Assembly (NCBI RefSeq): GCF_016862955.1
Contig: NZ_BONY01000007.1
Location: forward strand, 124,001 to 188,000
From: Rhizocola hellebori
GTDB lineage: Bacteria; Actinomycetota; Actinomycetes; Mycobacteriales; Micromonosporaceae
Direction of reading: 5' to 3'
Length of the DNA stretch: 64,000 nt
Shown here: positions 51,489 to 58,542 of the stretch, in pieces
How positions within the stretch are numbered: position 1 is the first letter of the stretch
Layout: the number at the start of each line of letters is the position of its first letter
Translations under genes and position numbers: made by a program
The notes under the pieces: model-generated
The model's input: only the letters and a program-made list of their open reading frames with translations
Database searches by the model: none
Told to the model about the DNA's origin: nothing

Positions 51489-52493
51489 ATGGACGAAGCT
51501 ATATCTGTCGGTTCCGCACTGGCGTGGACCGGTGACATTGGGAAGCGCTGGGGACGCTGGGTCCGTGCTCATCTAGGGATGACCATCCTGCTCAGTCTAT
51601 TGGCGTTCGTTGTTGGCTGGGTGTGGAACACCTATGTGCTGGCAGTCGATCTTGACGGTTCCAATCCCGGGCCGGGCGTGGAAACGATCGCGACCGCAGA
51701 CGGTCGGCCGTTGAACAACCTGTTCTGGCTGCTGTCGTTCAGCCTGGTAAGTGGACTGATTGCCTATGGTTGGCAGCGAGGCTGGCGCAGCATGTTCGGC
51801 GATCTTGCCGTGCTGCCGCGAAGGTTTGGCCAGACTATGTCGCACAATACCCGCGGCGCGTTTGCGATGTTGCTCTTGGGTCTGTCGATAAGCCTCATCA
51901 TCTCCATATTCGTCCCGTCGGCGGTGTCCTTGGCATTGGGCCTGGTCCTGTTGATACTTGCCGCCACTCCGCTCGGTACCATCATCAACTTCGCTTTCAT
52001 CAAGATCTGGAAGGCCCTGACGGGCAACGAAGCACCGTCGGGCGGCATGGTCGCGGTGCTGGTGGCTGGACCGTTTTTGGTCATGCTCGGCGAGGCTGCC
52101 GGGCTGCTCCTGGATTGGCTGTTCGCCAGCCTGCTCGTAGGCCTGATCCTCGGCGTTGTCGCGGCTGTGGCTTCGGTCCTGCTGGGCCGCGGCACCAGCC
52201 CTTCACCCGGCGCGACGGCTGGCATCCTGATTGGACTGATCCTCGCGCTGTCGGAACTGTCGGCGGGGCGCGCCTGGGCCGATGACGGCGGCTGGAAGGA
52301 ATGCAACACCCCCGATGGCGTGCCGTGTTCGGACTTGGGGATCGGCGGCCTGTACGCCTGGTGCAGCTCCGAGGGCGCTGACGCCTTGATCGCCAGCGGA
52401 GCGATGGGCGGCGGATTCGCAGGGCTCGGCGCGGCGATCGGAATCGGATTGGGGAGTGTTGCCGCGAGCCTCGCTATGGGCGCTCAGGGATGA
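51489..52493 (+). CDS. Polytopic membrane protein of unknown function
   Basis: A 334-residue membrane protein with about seven predicted helices (LLSLLAFVVGWVW, LFWLLSFSLVSGLIAYG, AMLLLGLSISLIISIFV, SLALGLVLLILAA, MVAVLVAGPFLVML, LLVGLILGVVAAVASVLL, AGILIGLILALSEL) and a Gly/Ala-rich C-terminal helix after a Cys-containing loop (KECNTPDGVPC, YAWCSSEG). No known motif is recognised. ATG 51489 sits just after TATCGT with almost no leader, typical of leaderless starts, so it is preferred to the in-frame ATG at 51405. It overlaps the next gene by ATGA, so the two are an operon. Confidence 0.7.
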   Translation: MDEAISVGSALAWTGDIGKRWGRWVRAHLGMTILLSLLAFVVGWVWNTYVLAVDLDGSNPGPGVETIATADGRPLNNLFWLLSFSLVSGLIAYGWQRGWRSMFGDLAVLPRRFGQTMSHNTRGAFAMLLLGLSISLIISIFVPSAVSLALGLVLLILAATPLGTIINFAFIKIWKALTGNEAPSGGMVAVLVAGPFLVMLGEAAGLLLDWLFASLLVGLILGVVAAVASVLLGRGTSPSPGATAGILIGLILALSELSAGRAWADDGGWKECNTPDGVPCSDLGIGGLYAWCSSEGADALIASGAMGGGFAGLGAAIGIGLGSVAASLAMGAQG

Positions 52494-53410
52494 GGCTGCC
52501 CACGCTGGCGCGCCCATTGGGGTTGTTCATCCTTGCAGGCGGTTCCATCGCGGCGCTCCTGGCCGACATCTTTGGCCTCGCGCCGATGCACCTGGTGTTC
52601 TGGTTCGCCTCGGTCCCATCCATGGCGCTGCTGGTAGTGCTGGGGTCGGTGTCCATATTGGGCGACGAGTGGCGCGACCGCATCCGGGTGGGAGCGCTGG
52701 CCGGTCTGGTGGGCACCTTTGGGTACGACATCGTCCGAGTGCCTTTTGTCATTGCGGGACAACGGGTTTTGGCCCCCATCGATTCCTACGGCCTGCTGAT
52801 CGCCGACGCCTCGGCCTCCTCAGCTCTCACCTCGACTCTGGGCTGGACGTACCACTTCTCCAATGGCATCACATTTGGGATCGCCTATGCGATGCTGGCC
52901 GCCCGCCGGCACTGGGCCTGGGCGATATTGTGGGCGATGGTCCTGGAGAGCGTGGCCTTGTTCAGCCCGTTCGGGGTGCGATACGGCATCGCGGGTCAAG
53001 TCGTGCCAATAGCGATCGCCTATGGCGCGCACCTCGCTTATGGGTACCCCTTAGGAAAGATCGTGCAAAACTTCGACGCCGTTCGATCCCGGCTTGGCCG
53101 CTTCACCGTCGCAATCGTGCTGAGCGTGTCGGCGATCATTCTGCTCGGCTGGCTGCGCCCGTGGACCGCGCCGGCTGGGCAGGGTCCCATCGCGACCGTG
53201 ACACGCGACAGGTTCGAGCCAGAGTGGTTGCGCATCAACGCAGGCGAGTGCGCGACGATTGAAAATCGTTCCGGAACGAGCTTCTCCACCTCACACGGCG
53301 AGGTAGCAGCCGCAGGTGCCAGCCGTCTGTGCTTCCCGAAAGCCGGGGTCTATCGCGTCAAACTGGGACCACGCGCCTACTCCGGTGGATTCGTCTACGT
53401 GAACGGCTGA
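52490..53410 (+). CDS. Membrane protein with C-terminal cupredoxin-like domain
   Basis: A 306-residue protein. The first ~220 residues contain about six hydrophobic helices. The last ~85 residues (from ATVTRDRFEPEWLRINAGECATIENRSG to YSGGFVYVNG) have the spacing of a small cupredoxin-like beta sandwich, including VYRVKLGPRAYSGGF near the end, but I see only one Cys pair and a single His (STSHGEV), so metal binding is uncertain. The protein is coupled to the upstream membrane protein by ATGA. Unknown function; the domain would face outside. Confidence 0.65.
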   Translation: MRLPTLARPLGLFILAGGSIAALLADIFGLAPMHLVFWFASVPSMALLVVLGSVSILGDEWRDRIRVGALAGLVGTFGYDIVRVPFVIAGQRVLAPIDSYGLLIADASASSALTSTLGWTYHFSNGITFGIAYAMLAARRHWAWAILWAMVLESVALFSPFGVRYGIAGQVVPIAIAYGAHLAYGYPLGKIVQNFDAVRSRLGRFTVAIVLSVSAIILLGWLRPWTAPAGQGPIATVTRDRFEPEWLRINAGECATIENRSGTSFSTSHGEVAAAGASRLCFPKAGVYRVKLGPRAYSGGFVYVNG

Positions 53411-53796
53411 AGGGGTTATCCACAGCGCACGGCGCTGGCCGCGAGTTGCCCATCGTGTGGCGCAGGCTGGGCTCACGCCTTAGCCGGTCTGGCACAGACC
53501 TTAGGGCTCGCTTATACGGCCGCGTTGGATGATCCTGCGATAGAAGACCTCGCTACTGTGGTAGCCGGGCCGCTAACAGGTCATTCCGGCAATCGACGGG
53601 CGCGGACCGCGAGCGTCGGGCTGTTTCACCGCCAGAGTCTGGCCATGCGGTGCCCAGGCACCGTGCACGGGCGGGCTTTGGATCTAGTGCGATTCAGTCA
53701 TCTGTTGCCATTCTGCACCCGAATGATCGAATCTGGGTCGTCCAGTTACTATCGATCGTGCTACACATGGCAGAGCCAAGCACGAAGGAGGCTGCG
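53411..53796. other. Gene-poor 386-bp region before the first CmtR-like regulator
   Basis: No convincing gene is present. It contains a single perfect DnaA-box word (TTATCCACA, 53416-53424) just after the membrane protein stop, which by itself does not define an origin. The 3' part (about 53690-53790) is more AT-rich and must carry the promoter of the regulator at 53797, whose ribosome site AAGGAGG is at 53785-53791. Confidence 0.5.
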
Positions 53797-54159
53797 ATGA
53801 CACCCTCACCGCAGACTGCCCCGCTGTTGCCGGCGACAGCGGATGGGGTCGACACCATGGCCAAATTCTTCCGCGCGCTCGGTGACCCATCCAGGCTGAG
53901 GTTACTCGAGTTTGTTCTGAGCGAGGAACACTCGGTCAACGAGTGTGTCGACTACATCGGACTCTCCCAGGGCCGGATTTCCGCCCATCTGGCCTGTCTC
54001 GCAGACTGCGGCTTTGTTCAGGTACGCCGCTCAGGCCGGCATGCGTTCTACCGAGTCATAGACGCACGAGTGGCTGAGCTTGTCACCCTCGGGCGCGCTT
54101 TTGCCCAAGACAACTGCGACGCGCTCGACGCCTGCCACCGCATCCCCGGGGGCAGCTGA
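53797..54159 (+). CDS. ArsR/SmtB-family metal sensor, CmtR-like, copy 1
   Basis: A 120-residue winged-helix repressor. The DNA-reading helix is LSQGRISAHLACLADCG, and the Cys pair Cys67-LAD-Cys71 corresponds to Cys57/Cys61 of mycobacterial CmtR, which binds Cd(II)/Pb(II). A C-terminal NCDALDACH (Cys107, Cys113) can supply the third thiolate, as Cys102 does in CmtR. Cys50 lies in the helix before. AAGGAGG lies 5 nt before ATG 53797, a very strong ribosome site. The protein is close to the second copy at 57111 (identical stretches such as MAKFFRALGDP and RLRLLEF). It probably represses nearby detoxification genes until a soft metal binds. Confidence 0.9.
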   Translation: MTPSPQTAPLLPATADGVDTMAKFFRALGDPSRLRLLEFVLSEEHSVNECVDYIGLSQGRISAHLACLADCGFVQVRRSGRHAFYRVIDARVAELVTLGRAFAQDNCDALDACHRIPGGS

Positions 54160-54417
54160 CCCGGCCCTCATACCGCCGATATCCGGACCCGGTCGTAAGC
54201 GCTCGGCCGCTGTCCACAGCCAATTCTGGCAAACGCCACAAGCTGAAGATCGCCGGGTGGTCACGCCATACAGCGTCCGACTGACTTTTGCCGGCGGGCT
54301 GGCGAGGTCACCACAGCCGCCAAACACATGCCACGTGCCGTCGTGAACCGGGCACCAGTGGCATTTTGATCCCTATCCGCGATTCGATCGGCGTTGACAA
54401 CCAGGGTCTCGCCAAGC

Positions 54418-54885
54418 TCAGGCATCGATCACGCCTAGCCGCATCGATGTCTCGTTCAGTGCTGCGATCACCAACTCTCCGCCGAACCGGGTCCAACCTG
54501 GGCGCACGATCGAGGGCGTCGCCACGGGTTGCACAAGCCCGGGCGTCCAGAATGGTGTCACGAAGTGGATGTCCATGCGAGGAGCGACGTCTCCGCATCG
54601 ATCGGCGGCGACTGCGAGGAAGTCGTGCTCGACGTCCTCCCGCAGGATGCCATCGCCCACCATGGTGAGCGAGCGCATCCGACCAGAGGCCGTGATCACT
54701 TGACGTCCATTGTCGTGCACGTACTCATCGACCCGCAGGGAGTACATCAACACGGCGAACGGGCCGCTCATGCCACATTCATCGAACGAGCCTATGGCGA
54801 AAGTGACCAACGACGGGTGGACACTGAACGCCGCCATCTGCCAGGCGACCGAGGCATCCCGGCATACGCCTATGGATGCGCGCAT
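54418..54885 (-). CDS. Hypothetical protein
   Basis: A 155-residue protein. ATG 54885 is selected because GGAGG lies 8 nt upstream; the GTG at 54900 lacks a site. No signal peptide or helix long enough for the membrane. It contains DECGMSGPFAVLMYSLRVDEYVHD and a His/Asp-rich stretch (DVEHDFLAVAADRCGDVAPRMDIHF). I do not recognise a family. It faces away from the CmtR-like gene and towards the next minus-strand membrane protein, which precedes it in the same direction, so they may be co-transcribed. Confidence 0.55.
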   Translation of the reverse strand: MRASIGVCRDASVAWQMAAFSVHPSLVTFAIGSFDECGMSGPFAVLMYSLRVDEYVHDNGRQVITASGRMRSLTMVGDGILREDVEHDFLAVAADRCGDVAPRMDIHFVTPFWTPGLVQPVATPSIVRPGWTRFGGELVIAALNETSMRLGVIDA

Positions 54886-54977
54886 GATGTCAGCCTCCAC
54901 ACCTCATCAACCTCAACCGCCCCGCCACCGTATGTGCGGCGGCGTCGCAGACGCGTGGTGGCAGCGTCGCGGTCGCG

Positions 54978-55631
54978 TCATCGAGGCAGCTCCGACCACG
55001 TGTCTGACACGTGGTGGCGCCATCTACCCACCGAGGTCCGCACGATGACGAGGCTCAGCCACATCAGCACGATGTAGACCGGGATCCCGAACCCAAGCTG
55101 CAACGCCATCGATACAGGCACCTCAATAGACTGGGTTGGCGGCAGCGCCCGTCCGTCTCCGAATAGCTTGGTGACCTGATCCGCTAGCCACGTGCCGCGA
55201 CCGACGAAGGTGTCGTGCATCACCGGCCCAGGCGTGGTTGCCAACGCGAACAGGAGCCCGCCCGCCAACGCGAACCGACCGGCACCCGGCTCTCCGGACG
55301 GCAACAGGCAAAAGCGTGCCGCCACGGGCATTATCAAGGCCAGCACTGGTGTCAGAGCGACCAGCCCGACCGAGGAGTCGATAAACCAGTGCAAGGCTGG
55401 GCTGATAGCCGGGCCTCCTTCGCCCAGAAGGATGGAGTGGTACCAAAACATCACGGCCCCGCCGCCATAAATGAGCACGAGCGACGATATGGCCAACGCT
55501 GCCCAAGCGATCCGGTGGCGATAGAAGCTGCGGATGTGCTGGGCGAGCTCGGTGGGCCTCCATCCTGGGCGTTGTGCCACGGGGGCGATCGGACTGACAT
55601 ATGTGGGGTCGAAAACTGCGTCAGGCATCAT
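54978..55631 (-). CDS. Polytopic membrane protein of unknown function
   Basis: A 217-residue membrane protein with about five helices (IAWAALAISSLVLIYGGGAVMFW, WFIDSSVGLVALTPVLALIMPVA, FALAGGLLFALATTPG, SMALQLGFGIPVYIVLMWLSLVIV). Loops contain His and Asp residues (FWYHSILLGEGG, HDTFVGRGTW) that could bind a metal. Two consecutive ATG codons begin the gene, with GGAAGAGG 6-9 nt upstream. No family is recognised. Located in the metal region, with a short gene-free gap to the operator-like repeats before 55833. Confidence 0.7.
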   Translation of the reverse strand: MMPDAVFDPTYVSPIAPVAQRPGWRPTELAQHIRSFYRHRIAWAALAISSLVLIYGGGAVMFWYHSILLGEGGPAISPALHWFIDSSVGLVALTPVLALIMPVAARFCLLPSGEPGAGRFALAGGLLFALATTPGPVMHDTFVGRGTWLADQVTKLFGDGRALPPTQSIEVPVSMALQLGFGIPVYIVLMWLSLVIVRTSVGRWRHHVSDTWSELPR

Positions 55632-55766
55632 CTCTTCACCTCTTCCAGTAATGACCTCAAATTTTCGGCGCAGGTCCGTTGCCCCGACGCAATGTCAACG
55701 TGGCGGGCCGGTCGCGCCGCCGTCACAAGGTCATCCGGTCGGGCGACGTGCACCCGGCATCCTTAC

Positions 55767-55818
55767 ATCCGGCTTTCCGGATACGATTCGCCTCGTTTAA
55801 TATCTGGATAACCAAATA
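55767..55818 (+). promoter_or_regulatory. Two operator-like palindromes upstream of the small membrane protein
   Basis: An inverted repeat ATCCGG-CTTT-CCGGAT lies at 55767-55782. An 18-bp imperfect palindrome, TATCTGGATAACCAAATA, lies at 55801-55818; 14 of 18 positions match its own reverse complement. It is followed at once by the ribosome site GGAGG and ATG 55833. The second element shares CTGGATA-CC-AATACGT with the tandem sites before DUF169 copy 1. AT-rich 18-bp dyads are typical ArsR/SmtB operators, so CmtR-like control is likely (inference). Confidence 0.6.
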
Positions 55819-55832
55819 CGTCGGAGGTAATC

Positions 55833-56090
55833 ATGGGCCAAGCCAAGAGCGAGCATTCAGCTCCCACAGCGGCTGCTGTTGGCGGTGTGGGAGCGATGGT
55901 GGCGTGCTGCACCGTGCACATACTGGTGTTCGCGGGGATCGTTGGCGGCATCGGCGCTGGCGCGATCGGCGGGCTTGCCGTGGGCGCCGGCGTCGTGACT
56001 GCTGCGGCCACCTGGCTTGTGCTGGTGCTTGTTCGCCGTCGGCTCAATGGGAGAACACGCACCGCGGAGGCCTCCTGCGGCTCCCGTTAG
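55833..56090 (+). CDS. Small two-helix membrane protein with vicinal Cys pair (MerF/MerT-like)
   Basis: An 85-residue membrane protein. Helix 1 (~15-45) contains the vicinal pair Cys25-Cys26 in MVACCTVHILVF, and helix 2 (~48-70) is VGAGVVTAAATWLVLVLV. A Cys81 lies near the end (EASCGSR). Mercury uptake proteins MerT and MerF are of this size or build and carry a CC pair in the first helix, so soft-metal transport is a reasonable guess, although sequence similarity beyond that is weak. GGAGG lies about 7 nt before the ATG, and a palindrome overlaps the promoter. It is probably repressed by a CmtR-like protein. Confidence 0.7.
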   Translation: MGQAKSEHSAPTAAAVGGVGAMVACCTVHILVFAGIVGGIGAGAIGGLAVGAGVVTAAATWLVLVLVRRRLNGRTRTAEASCGSR

Positions 56091-57095
56091 CAGCGCTGAT
56101 GAGGCGTAAGGGCAAGCCGTTGTTCCGTGCGCCGCTGGCACTCTTTTGGCCGCTGCCCTTGTCGCCGGTGTCGTTTTCGTCGGGTACCAAACGGACGCTC
56201 GCGACGGCGCCATCGCACCCGTGTCACGGTTGGTGCGGATTGCCCAAATCGCTCTGTGGCCACAATGGACGGTAGGCTTTTCGCATCCACCCAGGCAGGG
56301 CAACGGTCGTCTACTTCCTCGCCACCAGTTGCAGCACCCGCCTGCCTTCAGTTCGCGCCCCGATGCCGAGGTGATCGCCGCATGCTTGCCATGGCGCTTG
56401 TCACGGGAATGTTGAGCCGTCAGCCTCTTGCGGATTTGCCTCGCTTCCCGCCTTTCACTTCGCGGCGGGGCGAACCGGCGTGGTATGCACCTTGGCGGGC
56501 GGCCAGCGTTGATCCGGTTATCAATCGCCTCGACATTGCCAGAGGCCCACTCACTGCCCTTACCCGACGACTGTGTTTGCCGGCGCCCTGCGCTGCCTGG
56601 CGATCACGGTGACCGCGTCTACCTGTCGTGTACCGGGCACTAGGGGCTCTCCGGCGCCATGCCAGACTCTTATCGGCTAGCCGCGTGGATCGAATATGTG
56701 GCGAGCCTTATCCTCGGATGGACTATAGTCAGCCAAGGCAATGTAGTCGACATCGCGGCAGGGATTTGTGGTGCTCGCTCTGGTCGCCTCAGTGCTGGCA
56801 CCAAGGCAGCGAGCAACGCCGTCGACCACGCTGCTGGGAGGAAGAAGCACGATGATCAGCCCTGCATTGGCGCGTTGATGGCGTGCACGACTACCTGACA
56901 TTCGCAGTGGTTGCGCAGCTCGGGTCATATCCGCGGACTGGGCGGGGTCTCGCCTTCTCCGCGCCACCAAGTTTGGGATCTATGGATGGACGGTAAATAG
57001 TCGCCGTGGCCGGGCCCGATGCCCGGCACCCGGTGCGTCACATCCGGAGATGCGGATATCATCATAGGCAGGACTGCCTTGGCCAACTGCGATGA
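56091..57095. other. 1-kb stretch without a recognisable gene
   Basis: Only short, mutually overlapping frames occur here, none with a ribosome site, domain or good codon pattern. Some hydrophobic snippets near 56146-56230 and 56660-56740 may be eroded membrane-protein remains. The segment lies between the small membrane protein and the second CmtR-like gene and may be the scar of a rearrangement, or may hold an unrecognised RNA. Confidence 0.4.
57049..57066 (+). promoter_or_regulatory. Operator-like site upstream of the second CmtR-like gene
   Basis: The sequence ATGCGGATATCATCATA (57050-57066) keeps the GGATA centre and the ATA ends of the sites at 48467-48495 and 55801-55818 (11 of 18 positions alike) and is preceded by ATCCGGAG. 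It lies 45-62 nt before ATG 57111, where autoregulation by the encoded repressor would act. The match is weaker than for the other sites. Confidence 0.35.
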
Positions 57096-57110
57096 GGGAG
57101 GTGGCGGCAA

Positions 57111-57485
57111 ATGCCGGTTTCGCACGTCGCGCCGCTGTTACCAGCAACACCGGACGGCGTGGACACGATGGCGAAGTTCTTCCGCGCCCTGGGCGACCCA
57201 ACCCGGCTGCGGCTGCTGGAGTTTCTGCTGTACGAAGAGCACTCCGTCACGGAGTGCGTTGAATATATAGGGTTGTCCCAAGGCCGCATCTCCACCCATC
57301 TGGCATGCCTCGCCGACTGCGGCTATATCCAGGTGCGCCGCACCGGGCGACATGCGTTCTACCGAGTCACCGACGCCCGGGTGGCGGAGCTTGTGACCCT
57401 TGCCCAAGCGTTCGCCCAAGACAACTGCGATGCTTTGGCGGCATGCCAGCGCATCTCAGCGACCAATCATAAGGAACCCGCCTAG
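57111..57485 (+). CDS. ArsR/SmtB-family metal sensor, CmtR-like, copy 2
   Basis: A 124-residue paralogue of the regulator at 53797. The metal Cys pair is Cys66-LAD-Cys70 in STHLACLADCGY, with C-terminal Cys106 and Cys112 (NCDALAAC) as candidate third ligands, plus Cys49. The winged helix is LSQGRISTHLACL with RRTGRHAFYRV as the wing. GGGAGG lies 9 nt before ATG 57111. It is convergent with the operon that ends in DUF169 copy 2. Each CmtR copy thus lies a few kb from a DUF169 gene, which suggests the pair was duplicated together. Confidence 0.9.
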   Translation: MPVSHVAPLLPATPDGVDTMAKFFRALGDPTRLRLLEFLLYEEHSVTECVEYIGLSQGRISTHLACLADCGYIQVRRTGRHAFYRVTDARVAELVTLAQAFAQDNCDALAACQRISATNHKEPA

Positions 57486-57799
57486 CATCTAAGCCCGGTC
57501 GGGAAGCGGCATTCGACGTCAGACGGGTCGGTCGGCGGCTTCCGGATCGGGCTCGGGCGTGTGGGCCTGCCCAACATCCTCGAGTCGGGTGCGGTGGCGA
57601 CCCGACGACGATGCAGGCTCCTGCGGACACATTGGCAGGACAAGAGGGTTGTGCAAGCGTTCTTTGCTATAACTACCGCCTCCAACGCGGCGTCCTAACG
57701 ACTGTCGACGTCAGGTTCGCGGTTGCCCTGGATGGGTTCGTCCAAGCGCCTCCGAGGCGAACAAGCGGCCCGCCAGCGTGCCAGACAGCGTCGTCCCAA
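57486..57799. other. Intergenic region between convergent genes, possible gene remnant
   Basis: No complete gene is seen in these 314 bp. A short frame near 57690-57740 reads VDVRFAVALDGFVQAP, which resembles the start of RibD/dihydrofolate-reductase-like proteins (LDGFVQAP), followed by unrelated sequence, so it could be a decayed fragment. An AT-rich word CTATAACT occurs at about 57667-57674. Confidence 0.3.
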
Positions 57800-58522
57800 T
57801 CAGCGCTCGACGTCAACGGCCGCAAGCTGCTCCTTTTGTTGCTGGTAGTAGCGGGTCATCGCGTGGTTGGCCTTCTGCGTGCCTTCCACCGCTGCGGTGA
57901 AGCGCTCCAGCCGCTGCCCTGGCACCACTGAGAGCATATGGTCGTCGGCGACCTCGGTGAAGGTGCGCATTCCTGTGCAGCCAAAAGACATCGTGGGCAC
58001 CGCATCCGCCGATGCCAGCGGCAGGGCAGCACACGCGGGCCGTCCGGTGACCGCCGTTGAGCCGGCTGCCCAACTTGCCGTACCTGCAGCCTCGTTGAAC
58101 AGCATGGCCTGCTTAGGTGACAGCCACATCAGCACCAGATCGGGCGGGAGGGGATGCTGCGCGAGCGGACCATAAACGATGCCGTTGCTTGGACCGGCCA
58201 TGGACGGCACTTTGTCAGCCTCGATCGGGTCCAAATAGGAGCACTCACACATCATGGTGACGATGTCGCCCAGCGTGCGATAGGTCTCCGCCGGAAGGTC
58301 GAAGCCCATCACCATCGCCCCTAGTGCGCAGTTCAGGTGCGCGACGGCGGAGGCGAAGAAGGTTCCGTGTTCGGCGTCGCGCCAGAAGCTGCATGCGGAT
58401 GGGCGCGGTTGGGCTGCTGCAGGGAGACCGTCTGGTGCGCTGTCGACAAAGGTCAGCGCGATCGGGGCGGACCCCAGATCTAGTGCAGAGATCAGGCGTT
58501 GGGCGATGACGTGGTGTCTCAT
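57800..58522 (-). CDS. DUF169 family protein, copy 2
   Basis: A 240-residue DUF169 protein, paralogous to the one at 47709. ATG 58522 is chosen because the N-terminus then matches copy 1 in length and AGAAGG lies 4 nt upstream; a GTG at 58546, overlapping the ATPase stop, is an alternative. Shared Cys sites are SACSFW, LNCALGAM, MCECSYL, PACAA and GCTGMRTF. It is the last gene of a five-gene minus-strand operon with a P1B ATPase and the HgcA-like protein, so the domain of unknown function is linked to soft-metal handling by two separate contexts in this window. Confidence 0.85.
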   Translation of the reverse strand: MRHHVIAQRLISALDLGSAPIALTFVDSAPDGLPAAAQPRPSACSFWRDAEHGTFFASAVAHLNCALGAMVMGFDLPAETYRTLGDIVTMMCECSYLDPIEADKVPSMAGPSNGIVYGPLAQHPLPPDLVLMWLSPKQAMLFNEAAGTASWAAGSTAVTGRPACAALPLASADAVPTMSFGCTGMRTFTEVADDHMLSVVPGQRLERFTAAVEGTQKANHAMTRYYQQQKEQLAAVDVER

Positions 58523-58542
58523 CTGACCTTCTAGGGAGACGA

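Noticed and set aside
53416-53424. Perfect DnaA-box word
   Set aside because: A single copy without neighbouring boxes, AT-rich unwinding region or dnaA/dnaN genes does not support an origin.
57690-57760. Short match to the start of RibD/dihydrofolate-reductase-like proteins
   Set aside because: Only about 10 residues look alike and no continuation is found, so I do not call a pseudogene.
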